Notes under the pieces: model-generated | Told to the model about the DNA's origin: nothing | Seen by the model: only the letters and a program-made list of their open reading frames with translations | Database searches by the model: none | Shown here: positions 1 through 10,500 of the stretch, piece by piece | Layout: the number at the start of each line of letters is the position of its first letter | Position numbering within the stretch: the stretch's first letter is position 1 | NCBI GenBank assembly: GCA_022478985.1 | Contig: JAKSZP010012227.1 | Coordinates: 20,170 to 84,169 of the forward strand | Direction: 5' to 3' | Origin: Massospora cicadina | Taxonomy: Eukaryota; Entomophthoromycota; Entomophthoromycetes; Entomophthorales; Entomophthoraceae | Length of the DNA: 64,000 bases | Made by a program: the position numbers and the translations under genes

Positions 1-552
1 TGGGGACCTGGCGTAGTCGTATGGCCATTGCATTAAGTTTGCCAGGTCATCATCCTCTTAATCAATCATTAGGCACATCCCTGATTTGACTAGGCAATCC
101 AGCATATCATTGGCCTTTCAGTTGGGATGATCTTTAGTTAATAATGTATCCCAGCTCACATTCGTCCAACAATTCAGGTCTTCTGTTATTACAGTCATCA
201 CTTTGGATGGCACTTATGCTAAATATCCCCAAAAATATGGTTTTCATGGAGCTTCAGTGGGGCCTAGACTGCCACCACTCTTATGCTCTTGCCAGTTCCC
301 CTGTTTGTAGCCAGCTTATCAAGGTCCTTCCAGCGTGAGTTTTGTCCACAAATTCCAGATCTAATTCTCGTCCATTGCGATGATCGCCACATGATCCATC
401 AGAGGGCTTGGTAGCCTATTTGATGGGACCACGGGTGGTTTGCCACATCATGGTTTGAGCTCAGCACCATTTCTTTTTGGTTACCAGCTTGCATTTTTGA
501 AATAAAGATTAAGTCAATTTTATTATTAGTTTTTAAATGGTGCATCTTCCTC
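1..552 (-). pseudogene. EEP-type endonuclease fragment of LINE-W ORF2
   Basis: Read on the minus strand, the frame near 552-500 contains a segment ending DLIFI, like the start of LINE apurinic-type endonucleases. Near positions 183-166 there is an E-D-L-N-C-W stretch, matching the catalytic [GE]D[FL]N motif. It is followed by a W-D-T-L-L-T-K-D-H-P segment and a leucine-rich stretch that continues to the window edge. Several stops and at least one frameshift interrupt it. The domain would nick target DNA for target-primed reverse transcription. Its upstream neighbour, ORF1, now lies 7 kb away because Ty3-A inserted between them. The assignment rests on motif order, not on an alignment. Confidence 0.6.
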
Positions 553-2466
553 TGTCATGGTCCCAAGACATCATAATAGGGACTAACCCCAAGGACAAGG
601 CTGGGCGCCATGAGGCTCAGAAGGTGAAAAACAGGGCCTCCCAGACCTGAAGCACACCCTAGACCAGCGCTGGGTACGGGCAAAATATGCCCAGGTTGGT
701 CCTAGTGGGGTGCCCAGTGTCCAGCCCCTGATGTCGGAGAAAGTGTTTAAATGAACTATCTACCAAATAAAGGTGGACGATTCAATTTGGTTAGTTGAGG
801 AATGGGGTTTCAAAACCCATTCCATCTACGAAATAATGTGCTCAGGTCGAATCCAACTTCAATTGATCACTCAAGTGAAGTCAGTTTCAGCCTATTCAAC
901 TAATTCAGTTGGCAGTATTGCCCTATTGGTGAGTCAGTGCTTGGGCCCACTGCGGCATAACCCCAATTCCCCCATCCAAGCTTAAATACATTTTCCCCGA
1001 CCAACATTCCTTGTTGGTCAACTTACTAAATAAACCTTTCCCCATTTACGTTATTTTTCAAATTTTATGATATTCCAAACTCTCCTGTACGTGCACCTCT
1101 TTGAGGAGGTCTCGCACTCCATTATCCTTGCCATTGCAAGTACATTGCATCTCTCATTTCGTGCACTGTTTGTTCACCCAGGTTCCCTACAACCTGGGTC
1201 TCTTAGCCCCTTTCAATATGTGCACCGCATCAATTTTAATGGGGTTTGTCGGGATTCTAAACAGATGAATCCTTCTGATAGTATTCAAAGTAGGGGTTTT
1301 GGTTAGTTGGGTGTAATTTGCCAGCTAATCGCCTAGTTTGATACTATTTAATGTTATATACTTGTTTGCGTTTAGGTTCAGCGGGAGCTACGTTTGCTGC
1401 CAAAATGCCATCTGAAGATCGTTGTGGGAGTTTCCAGCGGAAAGCTGATGAATCTGTTATGACTCGTCCAAAATGGTTCTGCCAACTAATTTGGAGCTCC
1501 AGCGACTGATGCTGAGGATGCTCAAATTCCTATTTATTTACAAGTTTATATATGATCAACCAGCGACTTATGCTGAGGATGGGTTGACCTAATTTAATAT
1601 TCAATGATCAGATGAGCCGATCTAAGAGGGAATCACCATGAAGAGTTTATGATCTGTTAGAGGTTTTAGAATCAAGAGGCCAATGTGTTTTCTGGCAGAT
1701 AATTGGCCAAAGAGCACTTGGGCGCAGTAGCCTTGAGAGAAGTATAAATAGTCGTTCATTCCCTCTAGATAAACATCTCTCATTTCCTATATTTATTGTT
1801 TGTTTGAAGTAGCTTTGTGCAACTAGAGTAGGGAATGTAGGATAGGAGATCCCCAATAGGCGCAGGTGATCACGCCTGTAGTGGCCAGTGTTGCCAGCTC
1901 CCATACCTCCTCCTTATGAGGAACCAGTGGGAACCTGGCCAGCTTCTACCAGTGGTGAGCTGCATAGACACCAATCCTAGTGGGGTGCAGCGCGGGAGGT
2001 GCCATAGCCGCCCAAGAAGGGGGATGAACTCGCCGAGGCATTCCCAGATGGGTTGGTGAAGGGTCGTGAGGGTGGAGTAGCGTGGGAGTGCCTGAGCCGC
2101 CCAGGAAGGGGGCAGGACTTGCCGGGGCACATGCTGAGGACGCCTGGGGCTAAAGGCAAAGCCATTGGTGGTTAGTTGGTAGGTTATTGCAGGACTTATA
2201 AGGGTTGGTACGCCAATGAAGGCGAAATAGCAAAGGGCCACCAGTCTTCATACTGGTTGGCCTGGAACACTAGCGGAGCCCAAGGTCGATTTTGTGATAG
2301 GGTTTCTATCATAAAACTCGCCATTATATGCCTAAGCTGTTATTGCTCCAGCACCCTCTGCTAGGCTTTAATGAATTTGGCCCTAACAGCTAGTTCCCTG
2401 GCGTTGGCCTTGTGCATTGTGCACTACCACGCTGGGAACAGGAGAGTTATAGACACTCTCCTTACA
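553..2466 (+). repeat. 5' LTR of Ty3-A, split by a solo LTR-S
   Basis: Matches the 3' LTR at 6,716-7,569 over its whole length once the 1,247-2,299 insert is removed (about 856 bp against 854 bp). The first ~90 bp and the last ~350 bp differ from the 3' copy by about 9%, while roughly 640-1,058 appears identical. It holds AATAAA-type signals near 766 and 1,029 and a perfect 8-bp-stem hairpin at 999-1,019. A 70-codon open frame at 773-985 is the same in both LTRs, but it lies in the identical tract and is not convincing as a gene. Confidence 0.93.
1247..2299 (+). repeat. Solo LTR-S inserted in the 5' LTR of Ty3-A
   Basis: A 1,053-bp sequence starting TGTCGGG and ending TGATA, flanked by the 5-bp duplication GGGTT (1,242-1,246 and 2,300-2,304). 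The uninterrupted target is seen in the 3' LTR of Ty3-A. It is related to copies at 11,851-12,694, 14,670-15,730 and 44,664-45,811. All share AGTATAAATAGT-like TATA boxes, a following AATAAA-like signal and the blocks GGGAACCTGG and GGTTGGTACGCC. No internal region accompanies it, so LTR-LTR recombination has removed the body of the element. Confidence 0.93.
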
Positions 2467-2794
2467 TTAATTGACCAACCCCTTTTTCTATGTGCATGAA
2501 CTTTTTCCATGTGGACCTTTTCCAAAGTGGAAACAGTGGGCGCCAGCTGTGGGCTTTGGCTGTCGTTAGCTGCACCTCTGTTTCCGATTTTGCCTAAAGG
2601 TTATCACCTCGATGTTATTATGGTTGCCTTCAACTGTAAAACATCCACCCTTCGTGTTTGTACCTGTTGGATTCAGATGCTTTGATGTCCTAAAGTTGTG
2701 ATTACCCGACTTTCCACCAAATTAGTCACTTTCAATTTAAATAAATAAATGTTACATCACCTGCGCTTTTGGATCTCCAGTGGGATAGGCACAG
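2467..2794 (+). other. Ty3-A leader region
   Basis: Untranslated leader between the 5' LTR and the first open stretch. No clear tRNA primer-binding site abuts the LTR. A TGGGCGCCAG stretch about 70 bp downstream is reminiscent of tRNA-primed sites but is too distant to call. Confidence 0.5.
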
Positions 2795-3623
2795 ATGGGC
2801 CTGGGGGTGGTGGCCTTGGATAACATTAGGCATTCCATTGCTGTTCAAAGGATAGGGTCATTCGTGTTAGAAAATGCATTTTTTAACGAAAACCTGTTCT
2901 CTATCTATGAACCATTTATTAGTGCATATGGCCTGGATGAGGACACTATTCCAGTATATCAGATTACCCCTAAGAACCCACGTTTGACTTTAACATGATT
3001 TGGCGCACTCAGGCAATGGGGAAGGAACTTCGTTTAAAATATGATCAAGTATATGCACCTGCAGAAGGCATGGTGGTGTATGTGGCCTCAGTATTAAGAG
3101 TGGCCAACTATCCCTCCCCTTTTTTGATTCCAAAACAGATTCTATTGGCGTGCTTGAGCCAGAGGAAGAAATTTTTGGTGAAGTGTTGTTTGGCTACCAT
3201 TAATAAAGACCATTCCAGGTATTTTCTACTGACTACTACACTCTCCTATCCTTTAAGGAAGCTCGCCACTACTATCTTGGTGGATACTGGCACCTCTGGA
3301 AACTTTATGGACCAGTACTTAGTCGACTACCTTGGACTGAGTTACTTGCCAGGTGATGTGGTTAGGGAGGGGCATCCCAAGGTATTCCCAGTCTGAAGAT
3401 CATTGGGACAGTGGACTATCAGGTTGGCAAGTACCACTTGTCTGATCACTTCAGTGCGATCAAAAACCTTTTGTTCCTTATCATTTTGGGTGTGGAGTGG
3501 TGGAAGAAGTTTGACGTTAGAACTAGCCTGAAGGAGAATACCCTGTCTCTCACCATGAAGAATGGCCACATATTCATTGTGCCTTTGTCAGAAGAGAATG
3601 CTCAGGGCAAATTGCCCCACTAA
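2795..3623 (+). pseudogene. Ty3-A gag remnant and aspartic protease
   Basis: Two overlapping open stretches (2,795-2,998 and 2,995-3,396) and a third (3,411-3,623). The second contains L-V-D-T-G-T-S-G-N-F, the retropepsin active-site motif, with the catalytic Asp codon at 3,283-3,285. The protease would cleave the Gag-Pol polyprotein in the particle. Upstream there is no capsid-like helical block or CCHC knuckle, and only about 0.8 kb separates the LTR from the active site, so most of gag is deleted. The third stretch, including G-V-E-W-W, fits the linker that precedes Ty3 reverse transcriptases. Frames change at about 3,396. Confidence 0.75.
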
Positions 3624-3653
3624 CCTCACCGTCTCCCTTGTCGCCTTGCCGCA

Positions 3654-5170
3654 ATGCAGAAGCCCTCAGTGGAAATTCCTATACCTTCTTGCTTGGAGGG
3701 TTTGAAATCCTCTTTTGATGCAGCATCTGTAAACGCAATCCCTGAGCACTCCGAGCTTGATTGTGACTTTAAGCTCATGGTGGATCTAGTGCGTATCTCT
3801 TCCCCTATTTACCAATTGACTGTATGGGAGGAAGAAGCGTTGGATTTGTGGGTGAAGGAACAGCTGGCCAAAGGTGCGATTTTTCAGTGTACCTCCCCTG
3901 TATGCTCCCCCCTACTCTTTGTGGAGAAGTCTGATGGTACTTTACGCTCCTGCATAGAATATGGTAACCTTAATAACGTTATTGTACCAGACCTCCATCC
4001 TATCCCTTTGAATTCACAGATTGCACGCTATGTGAAGAAGGCGAATGTCTTCTCCAAGATGGATTGCCTAATGCGTTCAATCAGATCTGGATAAAAAAGG
4101 GACAAGAGTGGTTGACCGCATTCTGTACCAGAAAAGGTATCTTCCAGTTTCAGGACATGCCCTTTAGGCTTAAGAATGCCCCTGCTATCTTTCAAAGCCG
4201 CATTGATACTGCGTTGGGGGACCTGTTAGGGGTATGCGCGGTCGCTTACATGGATGATATCATGGTGTTTTCCCCTGATCAGGAGTCCCATGCATTCCAC
4301 TATCGGCAAGTGATGGAGCAGTTAAAGGCAGCCAGCTTTACATTAATGATTTCCAAGTGTGAGTTCTTCAAGTCTCAGGTCATATTTCTGGGCAACTTCG
4401 TGTTTGACCAGGGACACATGATAACTCCAGACAAGGAGAAGGCGATTTGTGAGTGGCCTACCCCCACCTCAGTCAAGGAATTGAGGAGCTTTTTGGAGAC
4501 ATGCACGTTCCTCAAGAAGTTCACTCCTAATCTATCTGAGGTGGCAGCTCCCCTATACAAGGCTAGCAATGCTAAGGTGCTTCAGTGGTCCCCCGTTTTG
4601 GAGGATGCTTTTCAAGCAGTGAAGTGCACACTATTGTCCACGACAGTTCTTTACCATGTTGACCCTTTGAAGGAGTTCATTGTGTCTACTGATGCCTTCA
4701 ACTTTGCCATAGCGGCAGCTTTGTTACAGGTAGGCGAAAAATGGGATAGAGCATCCGGTGGTATATTTTTCTAGGAAAATGTCTTTACCAGAGTTGAATT
4801 ACGCCGTTTATGATAAGGAGTTATTAGTAGTGGTGGAGGCGCTGACTTATTGGCATCACCACTTGCATGGCTCATCCCAACCTTTCTGGGTACATACAGA
4901 CCACTGTGCCTTTCTGTACTACCGCTCTCCTCATGTCTTAACCCCACGGCAGACTGTTGGCATGAGACCCTTGCTCAATTCGCATTCACATATGAGTTCA
5001 TCAAGAGCAAGGATAATGGTTTGGCGGATGCTTTGAGCCGCAAACCTGCTCTAGCGCCCAATACCAAAGAGGAAGAAGTTCACAACACCCAGGTGATGAT
5101 TCCTCCAAGTAAACTTCTGCCTCAACGACCCTCTCCCCTGGCCAACGAGCCAGCGCTTGTACCTCTGTAA
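3654..5170 (+). pseudogene. Ty3-A reverse transcriptase and RNase H
   Basis: Frame pieces at 3,654-4,094, 4,064-4,774, 4,758-5,036 and 4,850-5,170 form one reverse transcriptase plus RNase H. Visible motifs in order: LLFVEKSDGTLRSCIEYGNL (fingers), SKMD, a one-base frameshift near 4,072, NAFNQI, MPFRLKNAPAIFQ, catalytic YMDD at about 4,247-4,258, and LKKFTPNLSEVAAPLYK (connection). RNase H follows with STDAF and YDKELLVVVEAL. It would copy element RNA to cDNA in cytoplasmic particles. The catalytic YMDD is intact, but the frame is broken at least three times. Confidence 0.93.
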
Positions 5171-5188
5171 AACGCGGAGGAATATAGT

Positions 5189-6692
5189 ATGTTAAGGAAG
5201 GTAGTCCTTTATCAGCCGCTGGAAGCGGAATATACTACGTTACTTACTAAGTGCGAGTTGAATCAAGAGGATCTCTCCAGGGTCTATCACATGAAGGATG
5301 AGATGGTGTGGTTCCAGGGGCGCCTATGGGTTCATGCTGGATCACTTCGCCTGGAAATCATCTGGGACCGTCATGATGGATTTACCATTGGTCATCATGG
5401 TAAAGCGAAGACATTAGAGTTATTCTGGCGCACATACATTTGGAAGGGCTTGCCTGCTCAGGTGGGGCGGTACTGTAAGGAATGTTTAGTATGCAACCAA
5501 ATGAAGCCAAATCGTCAACCTTTAGCGGGGTTGTTGGTACCTGTCCACAAAGCTGAAGGGCCCTAGACTTCCCTATCAGTGGATTTTATTGCAGAACTAC
5601 CAGTCTCAGATGGTTAAGATGCCATAATGGTTGTGGTGGATTGGTTTACAAAGTTCGCCCACTTCATTCCGTGAAGAACCACAATAAGCGGGGCTGAGAT
5701 GGCCAGGCTTTTCGTCATGCATGTGTTTGCGCTCCATGGAGTTCCCCAAGAGATTATCAGTGACCGGGGACCTCAGTTTACCTCTGCCTTTTGGGAAGAG
5801 TTGTGTAAGACTCTCCAGATTAGCCCTTGCCATTTGACTGCCTATCACCCACAATCAGATGGGCAGACCAAGCGAGTGAACCAGTGCTTGGAGTAGATCC
5901 TGCGGTGTTACACCGCCGCAGATCATTCAGATTGGGCTTCTCATCTTCCAATGGCCCAGTTTAGCTACAATAATACCTTACACTCCTCGATCAGTTGCTC
6001 CCCATTTTTTGTCAGCCATGGTTTTAACCCCACCTTTAACATGGAGATCAGCTGTGGGTCTAAGGTTGAAGCAGTGGTGGACTTTACCAAGACAATCAAT
6101 AAGATCCACCAGGGGGTTTCCACAATCTTGGAGGCGGCAATGCAGGTGTGTAAGGTGAACGCTGATGGGAAGTGCCAAGTGGGTCCTGCATATAAGGAAG
6201 GGGATCTAGTGATTCTTGATGCTTGTAACATCCCCATCAAGCGGCCATGCAAGAAGCTAGGAACTAATAGGATTGGCCCTTACCACGTTGTTAGAAAGGT
6301 GGGCCATGTCTCATACCGCTGGATCTTCCCCCTTCATTTTGGATCTTCTAAGTGTTTCATGAAAACAAACTCACATTGTTTGAGGGCCCTCCACCAGAGA
6401 TTCCCTGGCCTATCTTGTGGATGGGGCGCCTATGTGGGAGGTGGATGAGATAGTTGCCTCCCGCCGCGTTAAAAGAATACTGGAGTACCTGGTATCCTGG
6501 AAGGGCTTTGATGCTGCGGAGAACAGTTGGGTTCCAGCGCTTGACTGTGTGCATGCCCAAGATCTTATTGAAGCCTTCCACGAGCATTTCCCCCAGGATG
6601 CGGGATCTCAACCCAAACCAACCATTGCCGCCATGAAGTTGGACCCTGCACAAGAACTTTTCCCTTGCGCAAGCCCCTGGAGGGGGGGTTGA
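5189..6692 (+). pseudogene. Ty3-A integrase with GPY/F module and chromodomain
   Basis: N-terminal HHCC zinc finger (HH...CKECLVC, 5,189-5,566), core domain with SVDFI, ISDRGPQFTSAFW and YHPQSDGQTKRVNQ, GPY-type module (RIGPYHVV), and a chromodomain (about 6,440-6,590: EYLVSWKGF...ENSWVPA...LIEAFHEHFP). The integrase inserts cDNA; chromodomains of this type bind histone marks and guide insertion. Stops: TAG at 5,564-5,566 where Trp is expected, and TAG at 5,894-5,896 where Gln is expected. The position of the third catalytic acid (Glu in most integrases) encodes Lys (AAG, 5,870-5,872). Pseudogene by stops; identity is certain. Confidence 0.95.
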
Positions 6693-6699
6693 GTCCCAT

Positions 6700-6715
6700 C
6701 AGGAGGAGAGGGTAA
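6700..6715 (+). other. Ty3-A polypurine tract
   Basis: Purine-rich AGGAGGAGAGGGTAA run directly before the TGTCATGG start of the 3' LTR. Such tracts prime plus-strand cDNA synthesis. Confidence 0.8.
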
Positions 6716-7569
6716 TGTCATGGTCCCAAGACATCATAATAGGGACTGACCCCAAGGACAAGGCTTGCGCCAAGAGGCCCAGAAGGTGAAATTACAGGGC
6801 CTCCCAGACCTGAAGCACACCCTAGACCAGCGCTGGGTACGGGCAAAATATGCCCAGGTTGGTCCTAGTGGGGTGCCCAGTGTCCAGCCCCTGATGTCGG
6901 AGAAAGTGTTTAAATGAACTATCTACCAAATAAAGGTGGACGATTCAATTTGGTTAGTTGAGGAATGGGGTTTCAAAACCCATTCCATCTACGAAATAAT
7001 GTGCTCAGGTCGAATCCAACTTCAATTGATCACTCAAGTGAAGTCAGTTTCAGCCTATTCAACTAATTCAGTTGGCAGTATTGCCCTATTGGTGAGTCAG
7101 TGCTTGGGCCCACTGCGGCATAACCCCAATTCCCCCATCCAAGCTTAAATACATTTTCCCCGACCAACATTCCTTGTTGGTCAACTTACTAAATAAACCT
7201 TTCCCCATTTACGTTATTTTTCAGATTTTATGATATTCCAAAATCTCCTGTGCGTGCACCTCTTTGATGAGGTCTCGCGCTCTGTTGCTCTCGCCATTGC
7301 AAGTACATTGCATCTCACACCTCGTGCACCATTTGTTCACCCAGGTTCCCTCTAACCTGGATCTCTTAGCCCCTTCAATATGTGCACCGTGTCAATTTTA
7401 ATGGGGTTTTTATCATGAAACTCGCCATTCTATGCCTAAGCTGTTATTGATCCAGAACACTCTGCTGGGCTTTAACGACTTTGGCCCTAACAGCTAAGTC
7501 CTTGGCGTTGGCCTTGTGCACTGTGCACTACCACTCTGAGAACAGGAGAGTTATAGAACTCTCCTTACA
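6716..7569 (+). repeat. 3' LTR of Ty3-A
   Basis: 854 bp, TGTCATGG to CCTTACA, uninterrupted. It provides the reference for the empty LTR-S target site. The hairpin seen in the 5' LTR recurs at 7,162-7,182, followed by AATAAA near 7,191. Confidence 0.95.
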
Positions 7570-7574
7570 TCCTC

Positions 7575-10500
7575 CTCCTCATTTGTATGCTCACCATCCC
7601 CCAAGCATTTGTGGTCACAATCCTCATTTCTGTCTGCCCGATCCATGGGTATGAAGATTAGCATTACTGGGCTATGGATTAAATCACATACTGAGGTCTG
7701 TTTGTTAGCTGAAGATGACGTCAATGGTGGGCGGGGGTTATTACTCAGCTTTCAGGGGCCGGTTGGTTGGGAATGGGATTATATTCCTGGGCATCCTGTG
7801 CACCAGGAATTCAGTTGTCATCCCCATCTCTATATTGATGGATAATGGGGATAGTTTTATGATTGGGTCCAGGTCCCCCATGTCCCCTACTGGTGGAGCG
7901 ATGGATTCCCCCTCCTCCATCATTCAGGTTCTCTTCCCTTCATTCAATTTGTCAGCTGCACTCAATTTTTTAGTTGGTGATCATCTGGCCAACTTTGCCA
8001 ATTTTGTTGCATCTACTGATTTTTGCTCGTCTCCTCAGGCTTATTTGCCAATGACTTCTAATTCAATTTAGTATTCACATTCAGCTTGTCAGGCTTTGAT
8101 TTCGATTTATTGGCATCCTGCTCCATCCCTTCTTGGGGAATTTCTTTGGGTTCACCTTTTGCCATCTTTCCTCCTTGCAGATCATCCATTCCGCTTGAGA
8201 TGGGCATGGCTCTGTTGGTTTGGGTTCCATTCCTTTGTCCATTATGTATGATTCAGGGCTTAGATTTATAAATGGCTCATCGTCCACTTTGGGTTGCTTG
8301 GCCACTTCTCGCTCTCATGCTTCCCTATGCGCCAGGTCCAATTCTTGTTGGCGTTTCATGTCCCTGACCTCCGTTAGGTTGCACGGGATCCATTCTCTAG
8401 CTTTTGGGTGGAGGATAGTCTTGGTACTAACCTTGGTGACCCCCTGACGGGGTCATATTCATACTCCCGAGTTGTTTTACCTTTGCAGTGATGGCATTGA
8501 GCCATTGTGTGGCCGGTCTGGTAACAGAACAGGCACACTTCTTTGGCATCTTCTTGTTCAATGTACATTACCCTGTTTGGGCTGGTCAGGCAGATGAATT
8601 GGGGCAGGGCTAGTTTGTTCATCTTCATTCAGGGTGCCTGTTCATAAAGCACTTCCACTGTCCAGGGGTGGAGGCTCTTTGTGATATAATTGCTGCCAGC
8701 TTGCCAAAATTCTTGTACTACCCCATAGTACAATAATCCAGTTAAGATCACTTCATGCACCCACTCCCTTTCATGATTGGTTGGGAGGTTCTGGAATGCT
8801 ACCCACCTTGCTGTTTGGTTGGCGTATCTGGTCGGCTCTGTTCACAGATAAATCTCCTTATACATGATGCCAATCGTGAGGAGTTTCTTGCAGTCAAATT
8901 TTCCTGGAATCACTATATTGATATACCCCATTAAGGTACCCAGTGGTGGTCAAAGTCCCCTCCTGTTAGGACTTCATCAAGGTCCTGATAAATTGAATTT
9001 ATCAGGTCGCTTCACTCCTCCTCCTCCTCCTCCACTAGCTGCAGATGGATTTTGATGGCGTCCTTTAGGTATGATTTTGGCGCTTAGCGGTTTGTAAAGT
9101 CTCCGCTGATCAACTGGAAGATATATTTGGTGTGGTTTCCTGTTTCATTCCAGGTGTTGTCATCATTGTGTTCTGCCGCTGCGCTGTAGGACTTGGTTTT
9201 TCGCGCTTGATTTGTGCACATCAGTGGGGGTCTTCCCCTTCAAAAATCCAGCTTACTGATTTATCTAGGCTGAATCCCCAATTGAGAAACGCTTTGATCT
9301 GATGAATGCTGATACCTTGGTGACTGATACTTTTAGCCGTTTACACTCCAATCTTGAGATTTTGCCACTTGAGGGCATCCGTCAGTGAGATTCCAGTCAA
9401 GTACCACTTGAGGGCGGATTCTGGGCCGCACGTTGGGTGTAGGTATTTTTGAAGGACCTCCAGCGTAACTGAACTATGCTGGCACCAGTCACTTACTGTG
9501 ACACTACTACAGCCCTCATCTGTAAATATTCATGCCATGGCTGCTGGAACTCCCGCCTCGCTCCATTAAAAATGTTTCAGAGGGGGTGAAACCTTCGGCG
9601 GTGTATGGGCAGCTAGCATCAGTTCCCGGAAGGATTGCTTCCAATTCCAGATGGTTTTGATGCGGATTCCCACTTTGAGCCATTCTCAGCCCAGGTTCGA
9701 GGTCATGACCCCTTTCGTCACCATTGCCACCTGTGGTGAAATCTTGTGTTTCATCCACAGTTGGGTTGACTCTGGGGTGAGCCCCACTGTGTCCCAGTCT
9801 GCAGCTTTGGCGATTGTTGCAACGTCATGCCATATTTTCCACTTTTTGATAGGGAAGGGTCAGCCTCTAAGGAGTTTGTGAATTGGTTTTGTCACCCCCA
9901 GATCTGCCCATTCATGCACTAGGTCCATACTGGATCCCGCTCAGAACCAGTAACTTATTTCCATTGGTGTGAATCTGTTGGCGGACCAGTTAATGGCTTC
10001 TTTTAGCGACCAATCCCAGAAGGGTCCCCACTCCACCACTTTTTCCTTCATCCTGCCCGCTTTCATCAGGTCTGATGCAGTGGCTGGTGGGATTCAGGTG
10101 TATGACTGGTGTAGGGCCTCGGTGAACTTGAACCCAGCTGTGATCCATGGTAGTGCCTCCTCTGGGGAGAATGTGGTATTATACCATTCCAGTGCTGTGT
10201 CTACTGGAATGGTATGTTGGGCTCATTCAAGGGCAGTTGAGACATTCAGGAATTGTTTCACATAATTGGCTAATTTTATTGGGTTGAAGCCCAAGCTCCC
10301 AATGGCTTGAGCGGATCACGCTGTAATACAGGCCTTGTTATACTCCATTGTATTTAAAAGGTCAATGCTAGCATCCATCAAGGCCTTCACATCCGCCAGT
10401 TTTAGATCTTCATGAATTGTGGCCTTTATCACCTTGTTCTTCAAGGGGATTTTCATCCATTCCAGGGTATCTTCAGTCCAAACCCATGATGCATTGGAGA

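Larger units (their letters stand above)
553..7569 (+). mobile_element. Ty3-A: chromodomain Ty3-type LTR retrotransposon
   Basis: Complete element bounded by LTRs that begin TGTCATGG and end CCTTACA. It is flanked by a perfect 5-bp target duplication TCCTC (548-552 and 7,570-7,574). The internal region (2,467-6,715) carries protease, reverse transcriptase, RNase H, integrase and chromodomain in Ty3 order, but a recognisable gag is missing. Removing the nested solo LTR-S and its duplication leaves about 5.96 kb. The polypurine tract precedes the 3' LTR. Stops and frameshifts make it non-autonomous. It inserted between ORF1 and the endonuclease of LINE-W. Confidence 0.95.

Noticed and set aside
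773..985. 70-codon open frame identical in both LTRs of Ty3-A
   Set aside because: Its conservation is explained by the identity tract that covers it. The composition has no recognisable domain.
2538..2556. TGGGCGCCAG as a Ty3-A primer-binding site
   Set aside because: It lies about 70 bp from the LTR end, whereas primer sites abut the LTR closely.
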